DNA from: Shewanella halifaxensis HAW-EB4
GTDB lineage: Bacteria > Pseudomonadota > Gammaproteobacteria > Enterobacterales > Shewanellaceae
Length of the DNA stretch: 64,000 nucleotides
NCBI RefSeq assembly: GCF_000019185.1
Contig: NC_010334.1
Span: forward strand, 1,178,001 to 1,242,000
Direction: 5' to 3'
This document shows, piece after piece, positions 8,679-17,594 of the stretch (positions are counted from its first letter, which is position 1; every line of letters begins with the position of its first letter). A program made the translations under genes and the position numbers. Below the pieces are notes generated by a model that saw nothing but the letters and a program-made list of their open reading frames with translations, ran no database searches and was not told the DNA's origin.

Positions 8679-9733
8679 GAATATTAGACTTCTATATTGC
8701 CAGAACGCTGATTAGCACTTCATCATTAGCATTATTGGTATTAACTGGGCTATCAGGAATTATCAAGTGGGTTGACCAACTTCGTCTTGTTGGCCGCGGC
8801 ACTTACACCATGATGGATGCTGGTGTATACGTACTATTTTTGATCCCAAGAGATATTGAGCTATTTTTCCCTATGGCCGTGTTACTTGGCGCTTTGATTG
8901 GTATGGGCATGTTAGCGTCAAACTCAGAGCTGGTGGTGATGCAATCAGCGGGGCTTTCTCGCTTGCAAATCACCATGTCGGCGATGAAAACCGCTATTCC
9001 ACTAATGATCATCGTAATGATGCTCACCGAGTGGGTGGCTCCAGTAGCGGAACTGCGTGCTAAAGAGATCAAACGAACCAATATATCTGGTGGCAGTTTA
9101 ATCGACTCAAACCGTGGGATCTGGGCAAAAGATGGCGATCTATTTGTTAATATTGGCGGTGCCGCCGATATTAATAATCTGCGCGATATTACCCTGTATG
9201 AGTTTGATGATACCACGACACTAACAAGCACCATACATGCCGATTCCGCTGAATATAAAGATAAATATTGGCAGCTATATGATGTTAGAAGAACCACGTT
9301 GACTGATGATAGGGTGGTATTAACCAACCTTAAAGAGGAAAAGTGGGTCTCGTCGTTGACACCTGAAAAACTGAGCGTGGTGTCGGTTAAGCCTGAAGCG
9401 TTATCGATTGAAGGGTTACTCGATTATTTAGACTATTTAAAGAGCAATAATCAGGCATCAGAGCGATATGAGCTTGCCTTGTGGCGTAAGCTGCTACAAC
9501 CCGTCACAGTCGCTGTCATGATGTTAGTGGCTTTGTCATTTGTATTCGGGCCGCTGCGAACGGTCACTATGGGCGCTAGAGTATTGCTAGGGGTCGTTGC
9601 CGGGTTTAGCTTCTATATCTGCAGCGAAATTTTCGGACCATTAAGCATTGTTTACGGTTTACCCGCCTTTATTAGTGCTGGGATGCCAGCGCTCATCTTC
9701 AGTGTCGGCGCGCTCTACTTTATTAGGAAGTAG
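8675..9733 (+). CDS. lptG: LPS export ABC transporter permease LptG
   Basis: A 352-residue partner of LptF in the LptB2FG LPS extractor of the inner membrane. It begins MRILDFYIARTLISTSSLAL, the conserved LptG opening. The N-terminal helices carry IKWVDQLRLVGRGTYTMMDA and FFPMAVLLGALIGMGMLASN, the periplasmic jellyroll spans about 130-260, and the C-terminal helices contain LWRKLLQPVTVAVMMLVALS and FVFGPLRTVTMGARVLLGVV. Its ATG sits inside the lptF stop (ATGA). The ATPase lptB and the lptA/lptC genes are not in this window, as is usual for gammaproteobacteria. Confidence 0.96.
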   Translation: MRILDFYIARTLISTSSLALLVLTGLSGIIKWVDQLRLVGRGTYTMMDAGVYVLFLIPRDIELFFPMAVLLGALIGMGMLASNSELVVMQSAGLSRLQITMSAMKTAIPLMIIVMMLTEWVAPVAELRAKEIKRTNISGGSLIDSNRGIWAKDGDLFVNIGGAADINNLRDITLYEFDDTTTLTSTIHADSAEYKDKYWQLYDVRRTTLTDDRVVLTNLKEEKWVSSLTPEKLSVVSVKPEALSIEGLLDYLDYLKSNNQASERYELALWRKLLQPVTVAVMMLVALSFVFGPLRTVTMGARVLLGVVAGFSFYICSEIFGPLSIVYGLPAFISAGMPALIFSVGALYFIRK

Positions 9734-9793
9734 TGCTTCCTAAGTTGCACGGCTTAATCGTGATTGAGTTTGCGTGCAGAAAAAGCGGTCATT

Positions 9794-9833
9794 AAAAAAG
9801 CCAATCAACAGATTACTGTCGATTGGCTTTTTT
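9794..9833. terminator. Bidirectional terminator between lptG and the RDD gene
   Basis: The 13-base arms AAAAAAGCCAATC (9794-9806) and GATTGGCTTTTTT (9821-9833) are exactly complementary, with a 14-base loop. Each strand reads a GC-containing stem followed by six T, serving lptG from the left and the RDD gene from the right. Confidence 0.87.
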
Positions 9834-9885
9834 GTCGCATTAAGCCGCTAAGCTAGAAGTCTTACTAGAGGCGCTGGCTTGTAGG

Positions 9886-10410
9886 TTAAACACCGTGCCA
9901 GTTACGCATCTGATTAGCTTCTTTAGACAACTCGACGACTTCTGAGCGGGTCATCATATCCTGCAGCGCAAGCTTATCGCCATTGATAAGGATCCATAAA
10001 TTACCAATTCCAAGCAGTGACCAAATAAGTCTAGCTGCTGCAGTCACCATGCTGAGGTTTTGCCCATTAGGATGCTGGATCTTAAGTCGCCAAGCTCGCA
10101 TACCTAATGTTTGCCCCCCCTTGCTCCAAAAACTGATATAAAACAGACCCACACACAGCACAATCCAAAACTGATAAATGCCTTTATATAGCGCAGTACC
10201 ATTGAGCAGATCTGAGACATGCTCAAATCCGGCCATATCGATTAGACCACTTGCAGTCAATCCAGTAAAGATACCGAAGCCAATCGCGCCCGCAACCATA
10301 TAAACGGCAACAGCGAGAAGAAGGTCATAAACACCTGCACCACAGCGCTTAATAAAGCTTGCGCGTGGGAAGTTAGCGTGTTCGTTATTGGGCATATAAG
10401 AAGTCGTCAT
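9886..10410 (-). CDS. RDD family membrane protein
   Basis: A 174-residue inner-membrane protein with the RDD domain, named for conserved Arg-Asp-Asp residues. FIKRCGAGVYDLLLAVAVYM opens the first helix with the R and D. Further helices run through VAGAIGFGIFTGLTASG and IYQFWIVLCVGLFYISFW, and GGQTLGMRAWRLKIQ is the conserved cytoplasmic loop before the last helix. Some RDD proteins have been linked to ion transport or stress, but no function can be assigned here. The ATG at 10410 (MTTSYMPNNEH) was chosen over a GTG three codons upstream, and neither has a strong ribosome site. It heads leftwards towards lptG and shares its terminator. Confidence 0.85.
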   Translation of the reverse strand: MTTSYMPNNEHANFPRASFIKRCGAGVYDLLLAVAVYMVAGAIGFGIFTGLTASGLIDMAGFEHVSDLLNGTALYKGIYQFWIVLCVGLFYISFWSKGGQTLGMRAWRLKIQHPNGQNLSMVTAAARLIWSLLGIGNLWILINGDKLALQDMMTRSEVVELSKEANQMRNWHGV

Positions 10411-10467
10411 CAATATCACTTTTTATTAGGTTTATTGGATGGTGATAAACAGTTATCGGCTTAAACG

Positions 10468-10722
10468 TTATGACTTTTTCGGTTCATCTTTATGGTAGTA
10501 GATGTCGCTAAAGCCAAATCGAGCGAACTCTTTAGCGCGAAAGTCTTTAACAGCAGAAGAGCCTTTCGAGGTCATAGCAACTTGCTGCTCCATCATCAGG
10601 TATTGTGTTAAATCAACCCCTTCTGCAGCGGCAACGGCCTCGTAGATGTCGTGAAACTTGTCGTAAGCAAAGTTAATCTCTTTTGCTTGGTTCTTAAATT
10701 TATAGGTAATTCTGGTTGCCAT
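10468..10722 (-). CDS. DUF2960-like small conserved protein
   Basis: An 84-residue soluble protein (MATRITYKFKNQAKEINFAY at the start, then YEAVAAAEGVDLTQYLMMEQ). The sequence resembles the DUF2960 family of small proteins in Shewanella and Vibrio. The family name is from memory and was not searched. No catalytic motif is visible. It has a mixed charge pattern with a helix in the middle and no membrane segment. It lies 57 bases upstream of the RDD gene on the same strand, so cotranscription is possible. Confidence 0.7.
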   Translation of the reverse strand: MATRITYKFKNQAKEINFAYDKFHDIYEAVAAAEGVDLTQYLMMEQQVAMTSKGSSAVKDFRAKEFARFGFSDIYYHKDEPKKS

Positions 10723-10767
10723 TTTTAGCTTCTCTAATGAAATTGCCTCTATGATAGCAAATCTTGG

Positions 10768-11247
10768 CTATAAGGTATAAACCATATAGCAAGCGTCCTC
10801 TGGGTAACATGAAAGGTCCTTGTTTATGCTTTTCGCTTTAAAGCCTTGCTTAGCCCAATAATGGTGTGCCCCTTGCACTGCCACTAGAGAGATATTGGGG
10901 TAATGATGACAGCGGGCAAACTCAATCAAGATCGCTAATGCTGCGCGGCCAGCTCCTTTCCCCTGCGCCTTTGAAGACAGAGCGATATCATGTAAGTAGA
11001 GAGTATTAGGCTTATCTACCTTAGCCAGCATTTGCTCGAGAGACGGCGGGCTATCTTGAACCCAGGGGTGAGCAAGGCAATAACCTATCACGTCATCTTG
11101 CGACTCAAGTACAAAACAGCTTTGAGGTGAGGCTTGCCATTTACTCTGCAGCACTTCAAGTGACTCGGGTTCTATCTGTGGATAGCACTCGAGTTGGATT
11201 TGCAAAATGTGTGGCCAATCAGATGGCCCGATAGTGCGTAATTGCAT
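10768..11247 (-). CDS. GNAT family N-acetyltransferase
   Basis: A 159-residue acetyl-CoA-dependent acetyltransferase domain. Motif A is LYLHDIALSSKAQGKGAGRA, containing the acetyl-CoA pyrophosphate loop (Q/R-x-x-G-x-G/A) in its common QGKGAG form. The later segment VAVQGAHHYWAKQGFKAK is the usual beta-5/beta-6 region with the WAKQGF pattern. AGGATC lies about 5 bases upstream of the ATG. The substrate is unknown. It lies 45 bases upstream of the DUF2960-like gene on the same strand, so the three small leftward genes may form one transcript. Confidence 0.85.
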   Translation of the reverse strand: MQLRTIGPSDWPHILQIQLECYPQIEPESLEVLQSKWQASPQSCFVLESQDDVIGYCLAHPWVQDSPPSLEQMLAKVDKPNTLYLHDIALSSKAQGKGAGRAALAILIEFARCHHYPNISLVAVQGAHHYWAKQGFKAKSINKDLSCYPEDACYMVYTL

Positions 11248-11273
11248 AAAAAGATCCTAAATAGGGGCGCTTA

Positions 11274-11309
11274 TTATTCCCATTAACAGAGAGCTGCTAA
11301 TGGGAATAT
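11274..11309. repeat. 12-bp inverted repeat between the carboxypeptidase and GNAT genes
   Basis: The perfectly complementary arms ATATTCCCATTA (11274-11285) and TAATGGGAATAT (11298-11309) flank a 12-base loop. On the minus strand the stem is not followed by T residues, so it is a poor intrinsic terminator. It would form a stem-loop in the leader of the GNAT mRNA. Confidence 0.45.
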
Positions 11310-11316
11310 TGATACT

Positions 11317-12807
11317 CTAGCGCGACAAGTAACGGGTTTCTAGGTGTTTTTTGAAGTGAGCAGGATTGAGAGTCTCACCTGTTGATTGACACATTAGCTC
11401 ATCGATACTGAGTAAGCAGCCCTGAGACCAGACTTTATCGTTTAGCCAGTCCATAACGCTCGACAGTTTACCAGTGTTAATCAAACTTTCTACGCAGCCT
11501 AGCTCTGTTTCCATCGCACTTCTAAACTGCGCCGCATACATGGCGCCTAAGGTATAACTGGGGAAATAACCGAGTTCGCCCACCGCCCAATGGATATCTT
11601 GCATACAACCATTCCTGTAATCACCATCGGTATTGATCCCCAGTAGTGACTGCATCTGCGACGACCAAAAGTCGGGTAGATCAGCAACGGCCAGCTTGCC
11701 ACTAACCAGTGCTTTTTCCGCCTCAAATCGCAGGAGGATATGACAAGGGTAGGTCACCTCATCGGCATCGACTCGAATATGCCCTGGATTGACTCGAGTG
11801 TAGATGTTGGCCAATTGACTATGAGTCAATTGGCTGCCCAATGTAGAGGTTAAATGGGGCTCAATCAGCTTGAGAAAAGCGGGGCCGCGGCCAATTTGCA
11901 TCTCGCAAAATAGGCTCTGACTCTCGTGCAGCGCCATCGAACGAGCGACACCGGCAGGTTGTCCGCGCCATGCTAGGGGTAAGCCCTGCTCATATTTAGC
12001 GTGGCCCGTTTCATGGACAATTCCCATCAAACCACTGGTAAAGTCAGCTTCATCGTAACGGGTGGTTAAACGAACGTCACTGGCAACACCGCCACAGAAA
12101 GGATGGCTACTGATATCGAGTCGACCGTGGTTAAAATCGAAACCGAGGATATTCATGATCTCACGCCCCAGCTTGGCCTGACTCTCTGCGCAGGTGTTAG
12201 GGATAGTGAAGTTAGCTTCTGATTTCTGCTTTTCTTGCACCTGCAGGATCAACTGTGGTAACCAGCTTTTTAGGTTGCCAAAGATCTGCTCAAGGCTAGC
12301 AGTCGTCATGCCAGGCTCGAACTTATCGAGTAGCGCATCGTAAGGGGAGACATTTTGCGCCTCGGCGCGGATATTGGCCTCCTCTTTGACGAGCAGCATT
12401 AGGTTTTCGAGGTTTGGCTTAAAACCTTGCCAGTCATTATTTCTGCGCTGCTGCCGCCAAGCTTGCTCACAGTGATAGGCAGCCTTCGTCTTAGCCTCAA
12501 CAAGATCGCCAGGTACAAGATTCGCCTGAAGATATTGGTAACGCATCTCGGCAAGGTTAGCTTGTTGATGATTTGTCAGTGGCAACTCTTTTGCGTCATT
12601 AATTGTCTGCGCCAACATGGGGGCTGTCTTTAGGGAGTGAATATGTTTAGCAAGTTCAGCCATTGCCGCGCCGCGTGCTTCACCACCTCCCATCGGCATC
12701 ATGGTGGCCTGATCCCAATCACCTAGTGCGCTCAGGTGCTCGAAGTGGCTAATGCTTTGAAAGTGTTTAACTAAGGTATCGTAATGCCGGTTGCTTTTCG
12801 TGCTCAT
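11317..12807 (-). CDS. M32 family metallocarboxypeptidase (Taq carboxypeptidase family)
   Basis: A 496-residue zinc carboxypeptidase that removes C-terminal residues from peptides, probably in the cytoplasm because no signal peptide is seen. The M32 zinc motif HETGH (H265, E266, H269) is present in MGIVHETGHAKYEQGLP. Other family blocks are DWDQATMMP near the start, HPFCGGVASDVRLTTRYDE before the zinc site, LHESQSLFCEMQIGR (third-ligand Glu region) and RVNPGHIRVDADEVTYPCHI. Length is normal for the family. The ATG at 12807 (MSTKSNRHYD) was preferred over an upstream in-frame TTG at 12822; no strong ribosome site is seen at either. Confidence 0.93.
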   Translation of the reverse strand: MSTKSNRHYDTLVKHFQSISHFEHLSALGDWDQATMMPMGGGEARGAAMAELAKHIHSLKTAPMLAQTINDAKELPLTNHQQANLAEMRYQYLQANLVPGDLVEAKTKAAYHCEQAWRQQRRNNDWQGFKPNLENLMLLVKEEANIRAEAQNVSPYDALLDKFEPGMTTASLEQIFGNLKSWLPQLILQVQEKQKSEANFTIPNTCAESQAKLGREIMNILGFDFNHGRLDISSHPFCGGVASDVRLTTRYDEADFTSGLMGIVHETGHAKYEQGLPLAWRGQPAGVARSMALHESQSLFCEMQIGRGPAFLKLIEPHLTSTLGSQLTHSQLANIYTRVNPGHIRVDADEVTYPCHILLRFEAEKALVSGKLAVADLPDFWSSQMQSLLGINTDGDYRNGCMQDIHWAVGELGYFPSYTLGAMYAAQFRSAMETELGCVESLINTGKLSSVMDWLNDKVWSQGCLLSIDELMCQSTGETLNPAHFKKHLETRYLSR

Positions 12808-13312
12808 AGTGTCTGAATTCAATCCGAGAATTTGCCATTATGCTAGCACACAATTTTGTTTTCCAATGGTTATTTCCCCAGCGCTAACCGAGCTGCAGCT
12901 CAGCTTGATGGGCTCGCGGGATTGATGCAAAGCACTGCTAAAAACGGGTTTTACTGCTGCGAGCCAGCCAGAATTAAAGCAAAATAAATTACTGAGTTTT
13001 TATTCGTACTGTCAGCATTTAAATTCAAGGTGAGCTCGCTTGAGCTGATTTATTTTTACCGTTAAATAGATGAATTTGTATTGCCCTTGTCCTATTGGGC
13101 TCCTAACGAATACTTTTGAACTATTATTCAACTCAAATGTAACAATCGGTCTTTACGTGTGTTAATAAATTGTTATCAGTTGTGGGCTGTGCTAGGTTGA
13201 TTTTCGTGTTCTGGTTTTTTTAACCAATAAACCACTAAAATTAAGTTTAAAAAACTAACAATAAATTGGCTTGGGTTTACGGCCTAATATCAAGATTTTG
13301 GAGCGAATAAAT
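12808..13312. other. Divergent intergenic region, no gene seen
   Basis: About 500 bases between the M32 carboxypeptidase and the secreted peptidase. No reading frame with a credible ribosome site is present. The right half is AT-rich and probably holds the peptidase promoter, but I cannot single out a convincing -35/-10 pair or regulator site. Confidence 0.4.
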
Positions 13313-15136
13313 ATGAGATTAACAAAAATAGCTACGGCCCTAGTCGCCTTGTCTCTAGGCGTATCAGCAGGCGCTTCGGCTAGCGAAAGGTATGTCATTC
13401 AGGTTGATAATGATAACAAAGGCGTGATTAAGGCGCTTGCTAAGAAGGTCGGTGGTGAGCTTAATTTGGATGGTAATGGATTTATCGCTGCGACCTTTTC
13501 GGGTAAAGATTTAGCTCAGGTTAAAGGCCTATTGAATAACCCTCATGCAAAATTAGTTGAAGTGGATCAGCCTCGTTTCTTAATGTCATTTAGCGATGAT
13601 GCGGGTAACCCAATGACGCAGCAAATCACCCCTTATGCTGTTTATCAATCAAACGTTAATGATATAGGCTTCAATGCCAGCGCAGGTATGAAGGTCTGTA
13701 TAATCGACTCAGGTTTAGATAGAAGTAACGGTGATTTTGTTTGGAACAATATTAGTGGTGACAACGATGGTGGCACCGGTAATTGGGACGAAAATGGTGG
13801 GCCACACGGTACACATGTCGCGGGTACAATTGGTGCGGCTGACAACAATATCGGCGTTGTGGGTATGGCTCCTGGCGTCGATATGCATATCATTAAAGTA
13901 TTCAATGCCGATGGTTGGGGCTACTCATCGGATCTCGCCCATGCAGCCAATCTATGTAGTGATGCGGGGGCGAATATTATTAGTATGAGCTTAGGTGGCG
14001 GAGGCTCTAACTCTACCGAGTCTAACGCTTTCCAGTCATTCAGTGATGCAGGTGGTCTAGTCGTGGCTGCTGCGGGTAATGATGGTAATAGCGTACGTTC
14101 ATATCCAGCAGGTTATCCGTCTGTGATGATGGTGGGGGCAAATGATGCGACGGATACGATTGCAGACTTCTCACAATACCCAGGCTGTACGACTGGCCGA
14201 GGCAAGAAGCAACGCACAGACACTAGTATCTGTGTCGAGATCGCCGCAGGTGGCGTAGATACCCTCTCGACTTATCCTGCGGGTATGGCGACGGCCTCTA
14301 ATATGAGTGCCGATGGTAACCCGCTAGCCAGCTCAGCGATGGAGAACTCGGGTTCAGTCAACGGCAGTACTTATCATATGGGCACCGCTGAAGCGCAAGA
14401 TTCGTCGGCCAATGGTAAGGTGTGTGTGATTGATCGCGGCGCAATCTCATTCCATGACAAGGTACTTAATTGTGAGAACTCGGGGGGGATCGGTGCCATT
14501 ATCATCAACAATGAGCCAGGTATGCTGTATGGCACGCTAGGTGATACCAATGCTACGACGATCCCTGCAGCCGGTGCTACATTTGAAGACCGAACTGCTA
14601 TCATTGCAGCAAGCAGTGCGAACCTCTCAATTGGTACCTCTGATTACGGCTTTATGAGTGGTACATCAATGGCGACTCCGGCTGTATCGGGCATTGCCGC
14701 GCGCGTTTGGTCTAACCATAACCAATGTACAGGTGAAGAGATCCGTGCGGCGCTAAATGCGAGTGCTAGAGACTCTGGTGCTAGCGGACACGATGTCTAC
14801 TTTGGGCACGGTATTGCTGATGCGGCTGCCGCCGATACCTACCTAACGACAAACGGTTGTTCTGGTGGCGATGGTGGTGAGCCTAGTACGGGCGATGGCC
14901 TGAGCGTAACCACCAACCACTATAAGCAAAAAGGTGTTAAGATTGTGGAGCTTAGCTTCAGTGGCGCAGCGGGTAGTAGTATCGATGTTTACCGTAACGG
15001 TACGCAAATCGATAGTGCTTCTAGTGCCGCGACCTATACCGATACCATTACCAGTAAAGGTGGTGGTACCTATACCTACAAGGCCTGTGATAGCGGAACA
15101 TCAACTTGTAGTGCCGATGTCAGCGTGACCTTCTAA
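13313..15136 (+). CDS. Secreted S8 (subtilisin-like) serine peptidase with PA insert and C-terminal beta domain
   Basis: A 607-residue exported protease. The signal peptide is residues 1-24 (LTKIATALVALSLGVSAGAS, cut near ASA-SE). An I9-type propeptide follows (about 25-95, ERYVIQVDN). The S8 triad is D132 (VCIIDSGLD), H165 (GPHGTHVAGT) and S452 (SGTSMATPAVSG), with oxyanion N256 (AAAGNDG). A PA domain is inserted between His and Ser (about 330-440, VCVIDRGAISFHDKVLNC). The last 80 residues form a separate beta domain with NHYKQKGVKIVELSFSG and a paired CDSGTSTC. The ATG at 13313 has GGAG 9 bases upstream and opens the signal peptide, so a longer frame from 13271 was rejected. It is a single gene closed by a strong terminator, and probably digests extracellular protein for nutrition. 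Confidence 0.93.
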   Translation: MRLTKIATALVALSLGVSAGASASERYVIQVDNDNKGVIKALAKKVGGELNLDGNGFIAATFSGKDLAQVKGLLNNPHAKLVEVDQPRFLMSFSDDAGNPMTQQITPYAVYQSNVNDIGFNASAGMKVCIIDSGLDRSNGDFVWNNISGDNDGGTGNWDENGGPHGTHVAGTIGAADNNIGVVGMAPGVDMHIIKVFNADGWGYSSDLAHAANLCSDAGANIISMSLGGGGSNSTESNAFQSFSDAGGLVVAAAGNDGNSVRSYPAGYPSVMMVGANDATDTIADFSQYPGCTTGRGKKQRTDTSICVEIAAGGVDTLSTYPAGMATASNMSADGNPLASSAMENSGSVNGSTYHMGTAEAQDSSANGKVCVIDRGAISFHDKVLNCENSGGIGAIIINNEPGMLYGTLGDTNATTIPAAGATFEDRTAIIAASSANLSIGTSDYGFMSGTSMATPAVSGIAARVWSNHNQCTGEEIRAALNASARDSGASGHDVYFGHGIADAAAADTYLTTNGCSGGDGGEPSTGDGLSVTTNHYKQKGVKIVELSFSGAAGSSIDVYRNGTQIDSASSAATYTDTITSKGGGTYTYKACDSGTSTCSADVSVTF

Positions 15137-15154
15137 GAGTTAACCTCAAGTAGC

Positions 15155-15183
15155 AAAAGGCCTGCTGATGCAGGCCTTTTTTA
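15155..15183 (+). terminator. Rho-independent terminator after the S8 peptidase
   Basis: An 11-base stem AAAAGGCCTGC / GCAGGCCTTTT (15155-15165 and 15170-15180) has a TGAT loop and a T-run. It lies 18 bases past the peptidase stop. Confidence 0.9.
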
Positions 15184-15246
15184 TGTTTAAGCTATAGTCA
15201 GTTCTAAATGTGTGTTTGCATATTTTGATCTTGATACTGATAGGGC

Positions 15247-15885
15247 TTAAAGTGTTTGCAGTATCGTGAGTGCAGGCTGAAGGTTCTTTGGCCAAACTTG
15301 ATAGGCTTTATGGTGCTTAATCAAAGAGCTCTTCTTATTACCAGGGCTTAACAGTAAGTTGTGGCGATAAGCAAGCTTAGCGAACTCAATCTCATCGGCA
15401 CGAACGTAAAGGGTGATAGGTTTGATAATCTCATCACCATCAATGCGCTGACTAAACTGTTCATCTGAAATGACTAAGCTATTACAGCCATCGCTATCAA
15501 GCTTTAGCTTCTTAGTCACTTCTTCATCTGTGATGACAATCCAATCTTGGCTCTCAAGCTCCGCTAACATTGATTTGAGAGACAGGCCTAGGCCGGTTTG
15601 CTTATCGGCGATAAAGCTATATTGAGCCTTAATTTTTTCTAGCAGTGTTTTTAGTTCGGCACCAGCCCCCATGCTGCGACCTTGACGGACCCACAGCGTT
15701 AGGTCGTCGGCGACTAATTTTGAAAACGTGCGTTGTTTTAACGCGGTTACCATCCAGCTGCAAAGGAAGTGACTCTCGGCTGTAGGTGTTCTGACGCTGC
15801 TACTCTTAGCACTTGCTTGTGAAAGCGCTTCTAGGCCCGCAATCGCGAACTCTAAAACAGCTTGGTTATAGGTGGTATCTGGCAT
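15247..15885 (-). CDS. DUF2913-like protein, unknown function
   Basis: A 212-residue soluble protein starting MPDTTYNQAVLEFAIAGLEA. The ATG at 15885 has GGAGAG 4 bases upstream, so an upstream ATG at 15924 was rejected. Segments such as HFLCSWMVTALKQRTFSKLV and DDLTLWVRQGRSMGAGAELK resemble the gammaproteobacterial DUF2913 family. That assignment is from memory and not searched. No enzyme motif, signal peptide or membrane helix is visible. It is a single leftward gene that reads towards the terminator of the S8 peptidase and has no obvious partner. Confidence 0.68.
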   Translation of the reverse strand: MPDTTYNQAVLEFAIAGLEALSQASAKSSSVRTPTAESHFLCSWMVTALKQRTFSKLVADDLTLWVRQGRSMGAGAELKTLLEKIKAQYSFIADKQTGLGLSLKSMLAELESQDWIVITDEEVTKKLKLDSDGCNSLVISDEQFSQRIDGDEIIKPITLYVRADEIEFAKLAYRHNLLLSPGNKKSSLIKHHKAYQVWPKNLQPALTILQTL

Positions 15886-16042
15886 GGACTCTCCGCCGTG
15901 TTGAAGTAATAAAGGAGACGGCAAACGGATTATACCTAATGGGGCTGTAAGTATAAATTAACTTGTGTTTCCGATATAAAACGCGATCAATTCGATATGT
16001 GTAGAACTAATTATTTGTCTAAAGATTCTACTTTGTGATTAA

Positions 16043-16066
16043 AAAAGGCACCCAATGGTGCCTTTT
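16043..16066 (-). terminator. Rho-independent terminator after the helicase gene
   Basis: The stem AAAAGGCACC / GGTGCCTTTT has a CAAT loop, with additional A residues upstream that read as a T-run on the minus strand. It lies about 35 bases beyond the helicase stop. Confidence 0.87.
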
Positions 16067-16100
16067 CTGTTTATAAAATAATTCGATGTCCGTACTGCGA

Positions 16101-17399
16101 TTATTTTATCTTCTTTATCTTTGCTGGTGATGCATTTTTTACTTTTACACGGCGACCTTGCATATTTTTCTCTGCAATAACCTGTGCACCAGCATTATCG
16201 ACGCGCTGCTGTTTCTTGGCAAAGCTACGACGTTTCTGAAGCTGTTTGATCAAAAGATCGCGGCTACCGACTTCATAGCCTGGGATGCTAATGCGGCGCA
16301 GTTGTTGGCCAATTAGCTTTTCGATATCGGCAAGGGTACGTTCTTCTTCGCGGCTAACGAAAGAGATCGCCACCCCAGACTTACCAGCACGGCCAGTACG
16401 GCCAATACGGTGAACATAATCTTCAGCCAAGAAAGGCAGATCGTAGTTAACCACGTACTCTAAACCTTGAATATCAAGGCCACGAGCCGCAACTTCAGTT
16501 GCCACTAGTACGCGCATTTTGCCTTCTTTAAACTCGCGCAATGCACGGCGACGGCTGCCTTGGGCTTTTTCGCCGTGAACCACAGCCGTTGGAATACCAT
16601 CAAGGTTAAGCTCTTTTTCTAGCTTGTCAGCGGCATCTCGGGTCGCAGTAAAGACCAATACTTGCTTCCAGTTTTTCTTACCAATGAGTTCAGATAAAAG
16701 CTCACGCTTACGGCGCTGCTCAACAGGGTAAACCACTTGGCTTACCGTAACGGCGGTCGTGTTTTGCTTATCAGCGGCAATAATGTTCGGCTTAACCATC
16801 ATTACGTTGGCAAGTTGTTTTACTGCGGTAGAGAAGGTCGCTGAGAACAGTAAGTTTTGACGCTTCTTGTTTACAGCCTGCAGAATTTTTTGAATATCGG
16901 CACTAAAGCCCATATCTAACATGCGGTCAGCTTCATCGAGTACTAAAAAGTCAACATTCGACAAGCTTAAGTTACAGGCCACAATATGCTCAAGCAGGCG
17001 ACCCGGTGTTGCGATAATAATATCGGCGCCACGCTTTAATTTAGTTGCCTGACTATCCATTTTTACGCCGCCCAATACTGTTACGACTTTCATGTCGAGG
17101 TATTTAGCGTAGTCATTGATGTTATCGGCAATTTGCGCTGCAAGCTCACGAGTTGGAGTTAAGATCAATGCGCGAGCATTTGAGCGACCCGTCGTGCTTG
17201 GGTTATCTAGCATCTTTTGCAAGATTGGCAGTGCAAAAGCGGCTGTTTTACCGGTACCTGTTTGGGCACTAGCAAGTACATCTTGACCGCGGCGAACGGC
17301 AGGGATCGCTTGCTGCTGAATTGGTGTCATTTTTTCATAACCACATTCAGAGATTGCGCGCAAAATCTCAGGAGCAAAACTAAAAGATTCAAATCTCAT
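16101..17399 (-). CDS. rhlE: DEAD-box ATP-dependent RNA helicase, RhlE-like
   Basis: A 432-residue ATP-dependent RNA helicase. Visible motifs in order are the Q motif (GYEKMTPIQQQAIPA), Walker A AQTGTGKT (45-52), PTRELAAQ, TPGRLLEH, DEAD (155-158), SAT (LLFSATF), VATEVAARGLDI and HRIGRTGRAGKSG. The C-terminus is a basic extension (QLQKRRSFAKKQQR, then KVKNASPAKIKKIK). The opening MRFESFSFAPEILRAISECG matches RhlE better than SrmB, DbpA or CsdA. RhlE-type helicases act in ribosome assembly and RNA decay. The gene stands alone with its own terminator. The symbol is a best family match, since Shewanella carries several RhlE paralogues. Confidence 0.88.
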   Translation of the reverse strand: MRFESFSFAPEILRAISECGYEKMTPIQQQAIPAVRRGQDVLASAQTGTGKTAAFALPILQKMLDNPSTTGRSNARALILTPTRELAAQIADNINDYAKYLDMKVVTVLGGVKMDSQATKLKRGADIIIATPGRLLEHIVACNLSLSNVDFLVLDEADRMLDMGFSADIQKILQAVNKKRQNLLFSATFSTAVKQLANVMMVKPNIIAADKQNTTAVTVSQVVYPVEQRRKRELLSELIGKKNWKQVLVFTATRDAADKLEKELNLDGIPTAVVHGEKAQGSRRRALREFKEGKMRVLVATEVAARGLDIQGLEYVVNYDLPFLAEDYVHRIGRTGRAGKSGVAISFVSREEERTLADIEKLIGQQLRRISIPGYEVGSRDLLIKQLQKRRSFAKKQQRVDNAGAQVIAEKNMQGRRVKVKNASPAKIKKIK

Positions 17400-17541
17400 G
17401 ATTGAGGAGTCCTATGTTCAACAATTCAATTGCTAACAGGTAAAGCTAGCATCTATCGACACCATTAAAATGGCGGTGGCGGAGTATAGCAAACTTTTAG
17501 CTTAAAACCTGCACTTTTTGTTGGAGACTCTGGGTAATTTC

Positions 17542-17569
17542 CATTAAAAAGCAGCGCCGGGGCGCTGCT
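17542..17569 (-). terminator. Rho-independent terminator after the aminopeptidase P gene
   Basis: The stem AGCAGCGC / GCGCTGCT (17550-17557 and 17562-17569) has a CGGG loop and is followed on the minus strand by TTTTTAATGG. It lies about 25 bases beyond the stop of the Xaa-Pro aminopeptidase gene. Confidence 0.8.
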
Positions 17570-17594
17570 GTTATTGAAGCGGTTTATGGCAGAG

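Noticed and set aside
12919..12981. 20-codon frame (MQSTAKNGFY...) in the gap before the S8 peptidase
   Set aside because: It has no ribosome site, no hydrophobic or other pattern, and a length expected by chance.
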